Shown: piece by piece, positions 52,792-63,000 of the stretch
How positions within the stretch are numbered: the stretch's first letter is position 1
Layout of the letters: every line of letters begins with the position of its first letter
Assembly (NCBI GenBank): GCA_045430275.1
Contig: JAILXU010000006.1
Coordinates: forward strand, 146,323-210,322
DNA: 64,000 bases
Source of the DNA: Oceanobacter sp045430275
Lineage (GTDB): Bacteria > Pseudomonadota > Gammaproteobacteria > Pseudomonadales > Oceanobacteraceae
Direction of reading: 5' to 3'
Program-made: the position numbers and the translations under genes
The notes under the pieces: model-generated
What the model saw: only the letters and a program-made list of their open reading frames with translations
The model's database searches: none
Told to the model about the DNA's origin: nothing

Positions 52792-53235
52792 ATGTCTGAA
52801 CAGAATTATCCGACGGCGTCTCTGACACGCCGTCTGGCTGCATTGGGGTACGATTCTCTGGTGCTGATTTCCCTGTACGTGATTACCGGTTTTATCCTGG
52901 TGGGGATTGCCACCGCCACCAATGGCGGCGAGCCTCCGGGCGCTTTCCCCATGGCGGTGAATCTGTCGGTGATGTTCACCCTTTGTTTTTTTTACTACAG
53001 CACATCGTGGCGGCGTGGCGGCCAGACCATCGGCATGAAGGCCTGGCGCATCAAGTTGCTTAATTGCAACCCCAAACCAGTGCAGTTAAGCCAGTGCATG
53101 TTGCGCACCGGCATCGGGTTTTTCTCACTGGTGATATTCGGGTTAGGGTTTTTCTGGTCTCTGCTCGACAAGCAGGAACGCAGTTGGCACGACATGGCGT
53201 CACTGACGCGCGTGGTGCATATCCCCAGAGCCTGA
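52792..53235 (+). CDS. RDD family membrane protein
   Basis: A 147-residue protein with three or four hydrophobic segments. TASLTRRLAALGYDSLVLISLYVI holds the R and D of the RDD motif near the N-terminus, and GGQTIGMKAWRIKLLN is the second conserved stretch, followed by DKQERSWHDMASLTRVV at the C-terminus. RDD proteins are common and mostly of unknown role; some have been linked to ion transport. AAGG lies 9 bases before the ATG at 52792. Its terminator overlaps the end of lptG. Confidence 0.88.
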   Translation: MSEQNYPTASLTRRLAALGYDSLVLISLYVITGFILVGIATATNGGEPPGAFPMAVNLSVMFTLCFFYYSTSWRRGGQTIGMKAWRIKLLNCNPKPVQLSQCMLRTGIGFFSLVIFGLGFFWSLLDKQERSWHDMASLTRVVHIPRA

Positions 53236-53249
53236 GCGGATCAAAACAC

Positions 53250-53278
53250 GGAAACCGGCTGCCATCAGCCGGTTTTTC
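53250..53278 (+). terminator. Terminator of the RDD gene overlapping the lptG stop
   Basis: AAACCGGCTG (53252-53261), loop CCAT, CAGCCGGTTT (53266-53275) then TTCG. The lptG stop codon (53265-53267) sits inside it. Confidence 0.8.
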
Positions 53279-54329
53279 GCATCAGCAGGAAGCCGATCAT
53301 CAAACAGCCGGTCACGGGAATAATACTGGCCCAGATCGGTTCAAAACCCAGCACAATACTGGCCGGAGCCAGCAGTTCCTCGGTGTATTTGTACACCAGC
53401 CCCACCAGAATGCCGGAGAAAATCCGGTACCCCGGCGTCACGCTTCTGAGCGGCCCGAAGATAAACGAGATCCCCAGGATCACCAGTGCAAACGTTCCCA
53501 GCGGCTGAGTCACCTTGCGCCAGAACGACAACAGATAGTTGTCGGCGTTCAGGCCCTGTTCTTCCAGATAGCGGGTGTAGTTGTACAGATTCGAGATCGA
53601 CATATCACGCGGCTGCACCATCACCACGCTGAGACTTTGCGGCGTCAGCCCGGTATCCCAGTTCTGGCGTTCGTGACGGGTTTCGGTGTTTTTCTCCCGC
53701 CCCAGCACCAGCTCGGTAACATTCTCCATTTCCCAATGGTCGCCCTGAAAGCGCGCTTCTTCCGCGGTGCGAATCCGCGTCAGTTCCTGCTGATCATCAA
53801 AGTCGTAGAAGGTGATGCCATGCAAGACGCCACTGGTCTCAACCGCCGTGAAACGCATAAAGGTATCGCCTTCCCGGTGCCAGTAACCCTTGCCTTTGTT
53901 GGACAGCACATCCCCCTTGCCCTGCGCGACGGCTTTCTGAGACTGAGCAACCCGCTCCAGCGTTGGAATGGCAAACTCCGCCAGCGCCATATTGACGACC
54001 ATCAGCAGCGCCATTGGCTTCAGCACTGCCACCGCGATGCGCCAGACCGACACACCAGCGGCGCGCATCACCGTCAATTCGCTGCTGGCTGCCAAGCCAC
54101 CCAATCCGGCCAGACAGCCAATCAGACAAGCCAAAGGCATGTATTCATAGGCCCGACGCGGCAGGCGTAATCCCATAAACTGCAGCGCTTCCAGAAACTG
54201 ATAGCCGTTTTTGAGCTGATTCAGCTCGTCCACCAGCGTAAAGACCGCATCCAGCCCGACGATCACAATCACCACTACCAGCGCAGCGCCGAGTACATGG
54301 CGGGCGATGTAGGAATCCAGTTGCTTCAT
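53265..54329 (-). CDS. lptG: LPS export permease LptG
   Basis: A 354-residue inner-membrane protein with the YjgP/YjgQ fold: three helices at each end and a periplasmic beta-jellyroll between about 110 and 260. It starts QLDSYIARHVLGAALVVVIVIVGLDAVF, as LptG proteins do. With LptF and LptB it pulls LPS out of the inner membrane. ATG at 54329 overlaps the lptF stop (ATGA). The lptB gene is elsewhere. Confidence 0.94.
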   Translation of the reverse strand: MKQLDSYIARHVLGAALVVVIVIVGLDAVFTLVDELNQLKNGYQFLEALQFMGLRLPRRAYEYMPLACLIGCLAGLGGLAASSELTVMRAAGVSVWRIAVAVLKPMALLMVVNMALAEFAIPTLERVAQSQKAVAQGKGDVLSNKGKGYWHREGDTFMRFTAVETSGVLHGITFYDFDDQQELTRIRTAEEARFQGDHWEMENVTELVLGREKNTETRHERQNWDTGLTPQSLSVVMVQPRDMSISNLYNYTRYLEEQGLNADNYLLSFWRKVTQPLGTFALVILGISFIFGPLRSVTPGYRIFSGILVGLVYKYTEELLAPASIVLGFEPIWASIIPVTGCLMIGFLLMRKTG

Positions 54330-55396
54330 AGCGTTTTCACCTTTCTGCGTCGCAGCCACTCCGGCAGGAACAAAAGCCCCAACGCAATGGCGAGATACAC
54401 CAGATGCAGGCTCCATAAACCAATTTCAGGGGCCAGACGGCCTTTTTCGATCATGCCGGTCATGGCAATCAGCAACGAGATGTACACCATAAACAGCACA
54501 ATCGCGGGGAATAAACGGGCAAAGCGGCCTTGTCGCGGTTGTACTCGGGACAGTGGCACCGCCAGCAGGGTTACTATCGGCACCATCAGAATGACCGAGA
54601 TACGCCATTGCAACTGGGCCTGATGTTTGGGGTTGTCGGAGCCGATCAGATCCATCGTTGGTACGGCCTCTTTACGCAGCTTGCGCCGCTCGGCCAGCTC
54701 ATCGGCAATCTTGACGCCGTAGCGTTCAAACTCCAGCGCCTGAAACGACAGACTGCCGGGCGTCCAGTCGTAACGCTTGCCCTGATGCAATTCCAGAAAG
54801 CGCGAACCGGTATCATCGCTGATGTACTGGGTGCCCCGCTCAGCCACAATCAGACTGTGGCCATCGGTGATAAAGACCTTGTTCATCTCGGTTTTGTCTT
54901 CCGAGAGCGATTCGGCATAGGTCACCCGCGAGCCTTTTTTCATACTCTGGAACCGCCCCGGCACCAGCAACTCAAACTCGGTCAAACTGGCCTGTTTCTG
55001 ATACAGGGCTTCCATCTTGGCCGCGCCCCAGGGGCTTAATACCAGGCTGAACAAGCCGACGGTCAGCATCAGGGCACCGGCAGGCACCGCCGTATACGCC
55101 AGCAATCGACGCTCGGAAAACCCGGTGGCCGTCAGTACCGCCATTTCGTTATCGGCATAAAAGCGGCCATACGCCAACAGAATGGCAATGAACAACCCCA
55201 GCGGCAGAATCATTTCCAGAAAATACGGCAATCGCAGCATCAGGGTGTAAAACACGATTTCCAGCGACACTTCTCCGGCGGCAGCAGACGCCAACTGCCG
55301 GATCAAGCGCCCACTGAGCAGAATCATCAGCAGCACAATAGTGACCGCAAACAGGGAGCTGCCCAACTCCCTGGCCAGATAACGAAAAATAATCAA
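54326..55396 (-). CDS. lptF: LPS export permease LptF
   Basis: A 356-residue partner of LptG with the same layout. It starts IIFRYLARELGSSLFAVTIVLLMILLSGRLIRQLA, matching LptF. The start codon is TTG at 55396; no ATG lies near, and GAGAG is upstream. Its promoter must lie in the 172-base gap shared with pepA. Lipid A made by the lpx genes at 21-25 kb is the cargo of this system. Confidence 0.94.
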   Translation of the reverse strand: MIIFRYLARELGSSLFAVTIVLLMILLSGRLIRQLASAAAGEVSLEIVFYTLMLRLPYFLEMILPLGLFIAILLAYGRFYADNEMAVLTATGFSERRLLAYTAVPAGALMLTVGLFSLVLSPWGAAKMEALYQKQASLTEFELLVPGRFQSMKKGSRVTYAESLSEDKTEMNKVFITDGHSLIVAERGTQYISDDTGSRFLELHQGKRYDWTPGSLSFQALEFERYGVKIADELAERRKLRKEAVPTMDLIGSDNPKHQAQLQWRISVILMVPIVTLLAVPLSRVQPRQGRFARLFPAIVLFMVYISLLIAMTGMIEKGRLAPEIGLWSLHLVYLAIALGLLFLPEWLRRRKVKTL

Positions 55397-55568
55397 GTGA
55401 TTGCACTCTCGGATTACGACGGCCCTGCTCGACAGCGGCCCATCTATTATTCAAAATCAACCCACCATGGCTCTGATATCAACCCGGCTACCTCGCCGGT
55501 CGGTCACAGAGTCAGAACTTACATTCAGGGCGGCTGACGCCTGCGTCGGCTGCGTTTCAGGAGTAAAC
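55397..55568. promoter_or_regulatory. lptF-pepA divergent promoter region
   Basis: This 172-base gap separates two divergent genes, as in other gammaproteobacteria. The last part has CAGGAG, the pepA ribosome site. No sure -10/-35 boxes were found. Confidence 0.4.
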
Positions 55569-57035
55569 ATGCATTATCAAACTACCGAAGACGTCATTGC
55601 GGACATTAAGGCGAGCTGTATTGTCGTCACTCTCGACCAGTCAGGCAAGCTGTCACCGGCGGCAAAGGCCGTGGATACCGCTAGCCAGGGCTTTATCAAC
55701 CAGCGCGTGGCGGAGAATGACATCAAAGGCAAGCTGGCAGAAACCCTGCTGCTGCCGGGCGTTGCAGGTATTCAGGCCAAGCGTGTGCTGCTGGTCGGCA
55801 CCGGCAGCGATGCTCTGACCGCCACCACCGCCCGCAAGGTACTGAGCGCTGTCGCCAAGGCCACTTCCGGCATTGAAGGCAGTATCGCCGTAACCGTTGA
55901 AGAGCTGACCAACGACGACCTGAGTGCCGACTGGCTGGCGGAACAAACCGCGATTGCCTTCGCAGACGCACAATACCGTTTCACCGAAACTCTCTCCAAA
56001 AAAGCCGACGCACCCAAAGCCGAGACGCTGATCTGGGTTGGCAGCAACACGGCTGAAGCTTTCGCGGGTGGTCAGGCCATCGGCAACGGTGTGCAACTGG
56101 CCAAAGAGCTGGGCAATATGCCGCCGAACATCTGTACACCGTCTTATCTGGCGGAGCAGGCTCAGGCACTGGCGATGGCCGAAGGTGTTGAAACCCAGGT
56201 CGTCGATGAAAGCGAACTCGAAGCCATGGGAGCCGGTGCGTTTGTGTCCGTTGCCAAAGGCTCGGTTGAGCCGGGCAAGCTGATCATCATGAAGTACACC
56301 GGTGCCGACGCCGACGCGCCTTACCACATGATTCTGGGCAAGGGCATCACCTTTGACAGCGGCGGCATCAGCCTCAAGCCCGGCGCTAAAATGGACGAAA
56401 TGAAGTACGACATGTGCGGTGCCGCCTCGGTACTAGGCACCATGAAAGCCATTCTGGAGATCCAGCCCGCCATCAATGTGATTGGCATGGTCACTGCGGC
56501 AGAAAACCTGCCTGCCGGTAACGCCAGCAAGCCGGGCGATGTTGTCACCAGCCTGTCCGGTAAAACCATCGAAATCCTCAACACCGATGCCGAAGGCCGT
56601 CTGGTGCTGTGCGATGCCCTGACCTACGGCATTAACCATTATCAGCCTGCGTCCATTGTCGATATCGCCACCCTGACTGGCGCGTGCATGGCCGCTCTGG
56701 GCAATGTGAACACCGGCCTGTTCACTCAGGATGAAAATCTGGCCGAAGAGCTGCAACAAGCGTCCAGCTACAGTCAGGACAAGGTCTGGCGTTTGCCGCT
56801 GGAAGACGACTATCAGGACCTGTTGGACTCCAACTTTGCCGACATGGCCAACATCGGTGGCCCGCTGGCGGGTGCAACCACCGCCGCTTGCTTCCTGGCC
56901 CGTTTCACCAAAGGCACGCCGTGGGCGCATCTGGACATTGCCGGAACCGCCTGGAACAGCGGTGGTAAAGCCAAAGGCTCAACCGGTCGCCCGGTTTCTC
57001 TGTTGGTGAACTATCTGCTGAATAAAGCCGGTTAA
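55569..57035 (+). CDS. pepA: Leucyl aminopeptidase (cytosol aminopeptidase) PepA
   Basis: A 488-residue M17 peptidase. The metal and catalytic motifs are GKGITFDSGGISLKPGAKMDEMKYDMCGAASVLG and NTDAEGRLVLCDALTY (the signature NTDAEGRL); ATLTGACMAALG and HLDIAGTAW follow. It forms hexamers and clips N-terminal leucine and other residues. In some bacteria PepA also binds DNA. ATG at 55569 has CAGGAG upstream; the frame is open further up but not conserved. The holC and valS genes that often follow are not here. Confidence 0.96.
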   Translation: MHYQTTEDVIADIKASCIVVTLDQSGKLSPAAKAVDTASQGFINQRVAENDIKGKLAETLLLPGVAGIQAKRVLLVGTGSDALTATTARKVLSAVAKATSGIEGSIAVTVEELTNDDLSADWLAEQTAIAFADAQYRFTETLSKKADAPKAETLIWVGSNTAEAFAGGQAIGNGVQLAKELGNMPPNICTPSYLAEQAQALAMAEGVETQVVDESELEAMGAGAFVSVAKGSVEPGKLIIMKYTGADADAPYHMILGKGITFDSGGISLKPGAKMDEMKYDMCGAASVLGTMKAILEIQPAINVIGMVTAAENLPAGNASKPGDVVTSLSGKTIEILNTDAEGRLVLCDALTYGINHYQPASIVDIATLTGACMAALGNVNTGLFTQDENLAEELQQASSYSQDKVWRLPLEDDYQDLLDSNFADMANIGGPLAGATTAACFLARFTKGTPWAHLDIAGTAWNSGGKAKGSTGRPVSLLVNYLLNKAG

Positions 57036-57048
57036 TTCCGCGCCATCA

Positions 57049-57084
57049 AAAAAGCCAGCCTGATTACTCAGGCTGGCTTTGTTC
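57049..57084 (+). terminator. Terminator of pepA
   Basis: AAAGCCAGCCTGA (57051-57063), loop TTAC, TCAGGCTGGCTTT (57068-57080), then GTTCG. A 13-bp perfect stem. Confidence 0.9.
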
Positions 57085-57399
57085 GACAAATCAAGCAAGA
57101 TAAATGATCCATTATTCACTGCGTTGCAAACGCTTTAAAGCCTTTGCTCAAGAACCCTTTGTTTTCAAATGGCTATTACAAAAAACCACTGAGTGACAGA
57201 TAAATCGCACCATTTTTGGGCCTTTGCTCATAAAAAACACATTACCGGCCCAAAAGGCAATAGACAAGCCGCTGCAGCGACGACAGAATCCACTTCATTC
57301 AAACACACATTTGATACGCTTGTTTTTGTGTTGAATCACCAGCAATGAACAGCTGATACACTCATACATCGTCAAGGATCGACCCACCACCAACAAACT
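57085..57399 (+). promoter_or_regulatory. Upstream region of the NarL-type regulator
   Basis: An AT-rich, gene-free 315 bases. It has the palindrome GCGTTGCAAACGC at 57121-57133 and a direct repeat GCCTTTGCTCA at 57140-57150 and 57219-57229, 79 bases apart. These may be regulator sites. No promoter could be fixed. Confidence 0.4.
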
Positions 57400-58038
57400 G
57401 TGAAACGAATACCTGTGCATTTTCTGATCATAGATGACCACACACTGTTTTCCGATGCCTTGTCACTGACACTGACAGCGCACTTTCAAAACCTGACAGT
57501 CACCCAGTGCGATGACGCGCATCAAGCGTTGCAGCATCTGTCTCAGGGACAGAAATTTGATCTGATTATTCTCGATCTGGCCATGCCCGGCATTGATGGT
57601 CTCGGCTTTGTGGAAAGTTACGCCGCCCTGTACGCCAATATCCCCATTCTGGTGTGCTCCGGGAGTGACGACATCAGCACCTTGCAGCAGCTACGGCAGC
57701 AAGGCGTCTGCACCTATTTGTCCAAATCCCAGCCCGCTTCGGCGGCAGTAACGGCGGTTCAGGCAACACTGGCGGGGAATTCCTACTACCCTCCACACTT
57801 GCAAACCGCTCTGGGAGAAAGCACCGAGGACGACACCCCCAGCGCACCGGCCATTCCCGAACGCCAACTGGCCATTCTAAGGCTGATCAAGGTTGGGCAT
57901 TCCAACCAGCAAATCGCGGATTTGTTGCACATCAGCCCCAACACCGTCAAAACCCATATCCGCTTGTTGTACGACCGTCTGGACGCCCGCAACCGTCAGG
58001 ACTGCCTGCTCAAGGCCGAGCAATTCAAGCTACTGTAA
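57400..58038 (+). CDS. LuxR/NarL-family response regulator facing a hybrid kinase
   Basis: A 212-residue regulator: LIIDDHTLFSDAL, phospho-Asp in LIILDLAMPGIDG (about 55) and the lysine in TYLSKSQP, then an HTH of LuxR type (ERQLAILRLIKVGHSNQQIADLLHISPNTVKTHIRLLYDRLDARN). The start is GTG at 57400 with no clear ribosome site; GTG at 57415 is another choice. Its stop codon abuts the stop of the convergent kinase gene with no base between. That close pairing suggests they work together. Confidence 0.85.
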   Translation: MKRIPVHFLIIDDHTLFSDALSLTLTAHFQNLTVTQCDDAHQALQHLSQGQKFDLIILDLAMPGIDGLGFVESYAALYANIPILVCSGSDDISTLQQLRQQGVCTYLSKSQPASAAVTAVQATLAGNSYYPPHLQTALGESTEDDTPSAPAIPERQLAILRLIKVGHSNQQIADLLHISPNTVKTHIRLLYDRLDARNRQDCLLKAEQFKLL

Positions 58039-59874
58039 TCAGGCCGAACGCAACATGCCCGTCAAGGTGTTGACCAGTTGCTCTGGCGCTACCGGCTTGT
58101 GCAGGATCGTATGGCCGGATTCCCCCAACGCCCGCACCCGCTGCGGTGCGGTGCTGCCAGTCAGTACACACACAGGCACCGGTTGACCCTGCAGAGCCTG
58201 CACCGCCTGAATCACATCATCAGACAAGGTGTGCGGCCCCAGATGATCATCCGAAATCAACGCATCCAGTGACAGTTGATGCTGGCGAATTTGTTCAACA
58301 GCCTCGTCCACCGACTGCGCGACCCAGACATCACAACCGTACGGAATCAGCGTCATGGAAATGGCATCCAGAATCTCTTCCTGATCATCCACCACCATCA
58401 GTACCCGATCATGCAACCCGTGTTCATCCGCTGGTTCCGACTCGGAGATGGCTTCCAGAGAGGCCGCCTGCTCCATGGCTGCGATAGCATCGGCCTCCGC
58501 CAGCGGCATATTCAACCCAAAACAGGTGCCTTGCCCGACTTGCGACTGCAGCGACAGGCGAATCTCCAGCAACTGACATAAACGCTGCACAATCGGCAGT
58601 CCCAGACCAATCCCCGGTGTTGAGCCATCATCGGATGAATGCAGGCGCGTGAATTCTTCAAAAATCTCCTGCTGCCGGTCATAGGGAATCCCCACCCCGG
58701 TGTCCTGTACCTCCACTCTGAGCTGGTTGTTGATGCGCTGCATCACCAGCGTCACCTCTCCCTCTTTGGTATACAGCAGAGCGTTTTCCAGCAAATTGCG
58801 CACAATGCGAGCCAACAGCACCCGGTCGGTGGTGATCAGACAGGGCGTATCCGGGCGTCGAAAACGCAGCGTCAGAGACTTGTCTTCAGCCTTTGGGTAC
58901 AGCAGCTCGATCAATTCCTGTCCCAATGCACACGCATCGAACGTGGTGATATTGACCGGCACGTTGTCCGCATCCAGTCTCGATACATCCAGCAACCGAT
59001 CCAGCAATTCATTGGCATTATTCAAACCCAGATTCACACGCTCCAGCAGCATCTGATCGCCTTCCACCAGCACATCCGAGCGCTGCATCAGGGCATGCAT
59101 GTACAGCCGTGCCGCTTGCAGGGGCTGGCGCAAATCATGACTGGCTGCTGCCAGAAAGCGGGTTTTGGCCTGACTGGCATCCGCCGCTTCACGCTGTGCC
59201 TGCTGGTGTTCCAGACGCAAGATAATAAAGCGGATCTGGGTTTTGAAAATCGCCAGACTATACGCCACCAGCGAGATCCAGGTCAGCGGCCCGACAACCT
59301 TGTGAACCCAGCCGCCATCCAGCTCGATTGACATCAGTTGCCATGAAAACGCGCCCAGTACCGGTGCCAGAAACGCCAGATAGATGTCCGGGTAACAGCC
59401 CATGCTGATTGACGGCATCGACGACATCACCACCACCAGCAATAACAGCGAATACACCTGCACCACACTGGCGTCGGGGAAAAACAGAAACGGTGATAAT
59501 GCCCAGAAAATGCCCCAGATAATGGACTGATAGAGATTGATCACATGCCAGCGCCGCGCCACCCGCAACCGCGCGCGTTTGGTTTCCAGGCTGTCATGGA
59601 AGTAGTCCGGGCGCTCAATGCCGACACAGCGGTTGTAATAGCGAATGATCAGAAACGAGTTCAGAGAGACAAACCCGGCCGCCGCAAACCACACCGCCAG
59701 AGCCGTCTGACTGGCCGAATCAATAAACAGCAAGCCGACCAGAAACGCGACAATCACACTTGCGACCATCCGGCCCCCGACTTCGCGCATAAACAGATGG
59801 TGACGTTCCCACTGAATCGCGTGGGCCAGAGGATGGGAGCGGAATCCCATATTCAGAAATGAATTCAAACGCAT
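58039..59874 (-). CDS. Hybrid sensor histidine kinase with membrane-embedded sensor
   Basis: A 611-residue kinase. The N-terminal part (about 25-210) has six or so hydrophobic helices and little outside the membrane, so it may sense lipids, redox state or a small hydrophobic ligand. The kinase core reads ASQAKTRFLAAASHDLRQPLQAARLYM (phospho-His), NLLENALLYT, DTGVGIP and GIGLGLPIVQRL. A receiver domain closes the protein (about 490-610: LMVVDDQEEILDAIS, DALISDDHLGP). The ASHDLRQPL box is shared with NahK/ErcS'-type kinases, some of which act in PQQ alcohol control. ATG at 59874 is the chosen start, weakly supported. Confidence 0.88.
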   Translation of the reverse strand: MRLNSFLNMGFRSHPLAHAIQWERHHLFMREVGGRMVASVIVAFLVGLLFIDSASQTALAVWFAAAGFVSLNSFLIIRYYNRCVGIERPDYFHDSLETKRARLRVARRWHVINLYQSIIWGIFWALSPFLFFPDASVVQVYSLLLLVVVMSSMPSISMGCYPDIYLAFLAPVLGAFSWQLMSIELDGGWVHKVVGPLTWISLVAYSLAIFKTQIRFIILRLEHQQAQREAADASQAKTRFLAAASHDLRQPLQAARLYMHALMQRSDVLVEGDQMLLERVNLGLNNANELLDRLLDVSRLDADNVPVNITTFDACALGQELIELLYPKAEDKSLTLRFRRPDTPCLITTDRVLLARIVRNLLENALLYTKEGEVTLVMQRINNQLRVEVQDTGVGIPYDRQQEIFEEFTRLHSSDDGSTPGIGLGLPIVQRLCQLLEIRLSLQSQVGQGTCFGLNMPLAEADAIAAMEQAASLEAISESEPADEHGLHDRVLMVVDDQEEILDAISMTLIPYGCDVWVAQSVDEAVEQIRQHQLSLDALISDDHLGPHTLSDDVIQAVQALQGQPVPVCVLTGSTAPQRVRALGESGHTILHKPVAPEQLVNTLTGMLRSA

Positions 59875-59903
59875 CGTGATTGTTTTACATCCGTATGAAC
59901 AAC

Positions 59904-59996
59904 CAGCGCCTTTCAAGAGCGTCAGAAAGGCGCTGATTTGTGCCAGAGAACACACATCGTACAATCCTCAACCGGCTTCATCCATGACGGTTGAGG
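59904..59996. terminator. Two hairpins between the kinase gene and the large lipoprotein gene
   Basis: CAGCGCCTTTC/GAAAGGCGCTG (59904-59914 with 59925-59935) and CCTCAACCG/CGGTTGAGG (59966-59974 with 59988-59996). On the minus strand they lie after the lipoprotein gene and before the kinase gene. Neither has a T-run, so they may be terminators of weak type or leader structures of the kinase mRNA. Confidence 0.5.
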
Positions 59997-60055
59997 GTTA
60001 TATTGCCAGGCACAATCGTTGTTCCATCACGATCAGGTTGGCAACGACCGTGGCG

Positions 60056-63000
60056 TTATTTCACCTCCACTTCGGCACCAGCACCTTCCAGTTCAGCCTT
60101 GATTTGCTCAGCTTCCTCCTCTAACGCCGTCGATTGCACTCGGGCTGCTGATACAGATGTATGACCAAACTCAATCAACTTGCCTTCGTCCGTTGCATCG
60201 TGGCACCAGAAGGTTGGATTTGAGCCAGATACCGACCCGGTGATACTGCCCTTACAGAACTGCTGATCACCACTGGTGTGCAAATGCTCGGAGGTTTTAG
60301 TGTTGGTGTCTGGATCGTATACCACTTCGTAAAGCCCCATGGTTTCAGAGGTCAAATACAGGTGGTAGGCCGTATCAGATTCCATCCAGATATGCATATC
60401 GGCCACATCCCAGGCGCCTGCCTCAGCGGTAAACTGATTGTCAGGCGAGATGATCAAATCAACACTACTGCCGCCACCGTAGTACATGCGCAGATAGCTG
60501 TGAGTATCTCCACCATCGTTCTTGAACATGGCAAAGAAGCGTCCACTTTGAGGATCATCCAGGAAGAATTCCGCAGCCTTGTAGTGCTGGGTGCCGAACA
60601 TGATGCGATACACCGGATACGCCTCGGTTTTGGTCAGCGCGGTGCTGGAATCGGCTGCATTCAGGTCGTAGCTGTATTGGAACACCGCCAGTTGATAGTA
60701 ATCACTGGTGTTCATCTTGCCTGCGCCATTGACACCCACCTTGATCTGAAACGTATCGTCGCTTTGGTTGTAAGTCACATCCGCAATCGACAGGTCATCA
60801 CAGGCGTTGATGTTCCAGGGCATGCCTTCCTGCAAGCTGCTTGCTCGCCCAGCAAGACTGGCGCTGACTGTATCCGACAGCTCAAGACTGGAAACCGCCG
60901 CAGGATCGGACGCCAGGCGGGCGCTCAGCTTCGCTGGTTGAACCGAGGTGTCACAACTGAAGATCAGCTGTTCGCTGGTGGTGCCCTGTTCCAGCAAGGC
61001 AACAGCCAGCCCTTCATAATCGCTGCTGGCCAAGGCTTGCAGCTCGGCAAATTCACGATCCGAAGAGTCCGGGCTTACGTTCATCAGGCTACTGGCGGTG
61101 CCCGTGTTTTTCAGCATGTGCAATTCGGTGCCGTTTGCTTCCGGGCTGACCGCCAGGCTCAGGGCCGTCATGCTGTCCTGACCCAGATTCCAGCGGGTAT
61201 CCATCACAGGGTTGGTCTGGCCCGATGCAGCCGCTTTGGTGGTCGAGATAAAGGTAGCGCTGACCGACCCATACGCTTCGAGCGTCGACACGGTGGTGAC
61301 CATATCGGTTTCGTACTGGCTTGAGCTGGTATGAACGACCGTCAGGCTGTCACCAGGATGTACCGACAGAGAGGTCAGCGTTTGCCCCGGATAACGACTG
61401 GAGCGAACCGCACCGTTGGTGACCTCAATGCGGGTGAAATCTTCCAGACCGCTGAGGGTGATCGGCTCACTGACTACTTCAACACCCGGCTCAACATCGG
61501 TGACAGAAGTGAAGCTGAATGGCGCTGGTACGGTGTTGGCAGCCCGAGTACCGGCGATAAACATGGCTGAACCATTGCTGAATTCAACGACTGCGTTGGC
61601 GTTCCAGCCAAGGTTTTCCGAGGTTGTCACGGCCAACTGGAGACTGTCACCCGCCGACACACTGGCTGACGTGCCCATATTGACGCCATTAACAATCAGG
61701 CTGCCAATGTCATTGCGCAGGGTAAAGGTCTGCGCCCCATCAAAACCACTGAGTGTTACGGCGTTACTGATGGCCTCCACACCAGGTTCAAGATCCGTTT
61801 GCTGCACAAAGCTGAACGCATCCACATTGGTGCTGGTTTCACGAGTGGTCGTCTCAAAGGTGGTCGAGAAATTACCCAGGCTCACGGTACTGACCACCGT
61901 CGTTTCAGAATCGGCTGACGACTGCTGCACCACGCTGATCTCATCACCCGTTTCAACACTGACGGACGCACCAGACAGGTTACCATTCACTCGCAACTCG
62001 CCATTGGTCACCGTCAGAGTGAGCGGCCCATCAAAACCCTCCAGCGTGACGGTATTACTTTCAATGAGGGTATCTGGCTCGGCATCCGTCAGATTGGTCA
62101 GATTGAAGGCATTCGGGCTGGTATCCGCATCACGAATGGTGCTGGTAAAGGTGGTCGAATAACTGCCCAGTGTCACGGTCGTGACCATATCGGAACCGAA
62201 GTCACCCACCACTTCCTGTATCACTTGAACCGTATCGCCTGCAGAGACATTGGCAGACGTTACACTCCGAGGCGCACCATTGATAATCAGCCCGGCGTTC
62301 CCCGTTACGCTGATCGGCAATTCGCCATCAAAACCGGCCAGGGTTACGGTATTGCTGTAAGAGGCCGCCATGATTTCGACATCCGACTGAGACACAAAGC
62401 TGAAGCTGTCTGGCGTCGTATCCATCGCACGAGTCGTGGTGGTAAAGGCGGTTGCCACACTGCCCAGCGTGACGGAACTGATCACAGAGGTTCCAAAGTC
62501 GCCAGAACTGGTCTGAACAACCTGAATTTGATCACCTGCACTCACGGATGCCGAAGCTCCGGCAGCAGAGCCGTTAACCAGCAACGAACCATTCGTGACC
62601 GATAGCGCCAACTGGCCTTCAAAGCCCGCCAGCGTCACCGTATTACTGGTCACAGCAGTGGCCGGTTCTACAGCGGTTTGGGCCGTAAAGCTGATGTTAT
62701 CCGGCGTGACATCCGCAGCGCGGGTTGTGGTGGTAAAGCTGAAGTCGTGACCATTAATGGAAACGGTCGTAGTCGTGGTCGTTTCGAAGGTATTCGGTAC
62801 TTCCTGGAACAAGCGCAAGCTGTCCCCGGCACTGATGGTTCCAGTAGTCGCCCAGTTGCCGTTGTTGACCTGAAACTGTCCATTGGTGATGGTCACTGTT
62901 GCTTCACCATCAAAGCCGGTCACGGTCACCGCTTCACTGAACGCGTCTTCATCTGGGTTAACATCGGTCTGAGAAGCAAAACTGATCGCGTCGGGCGTTG

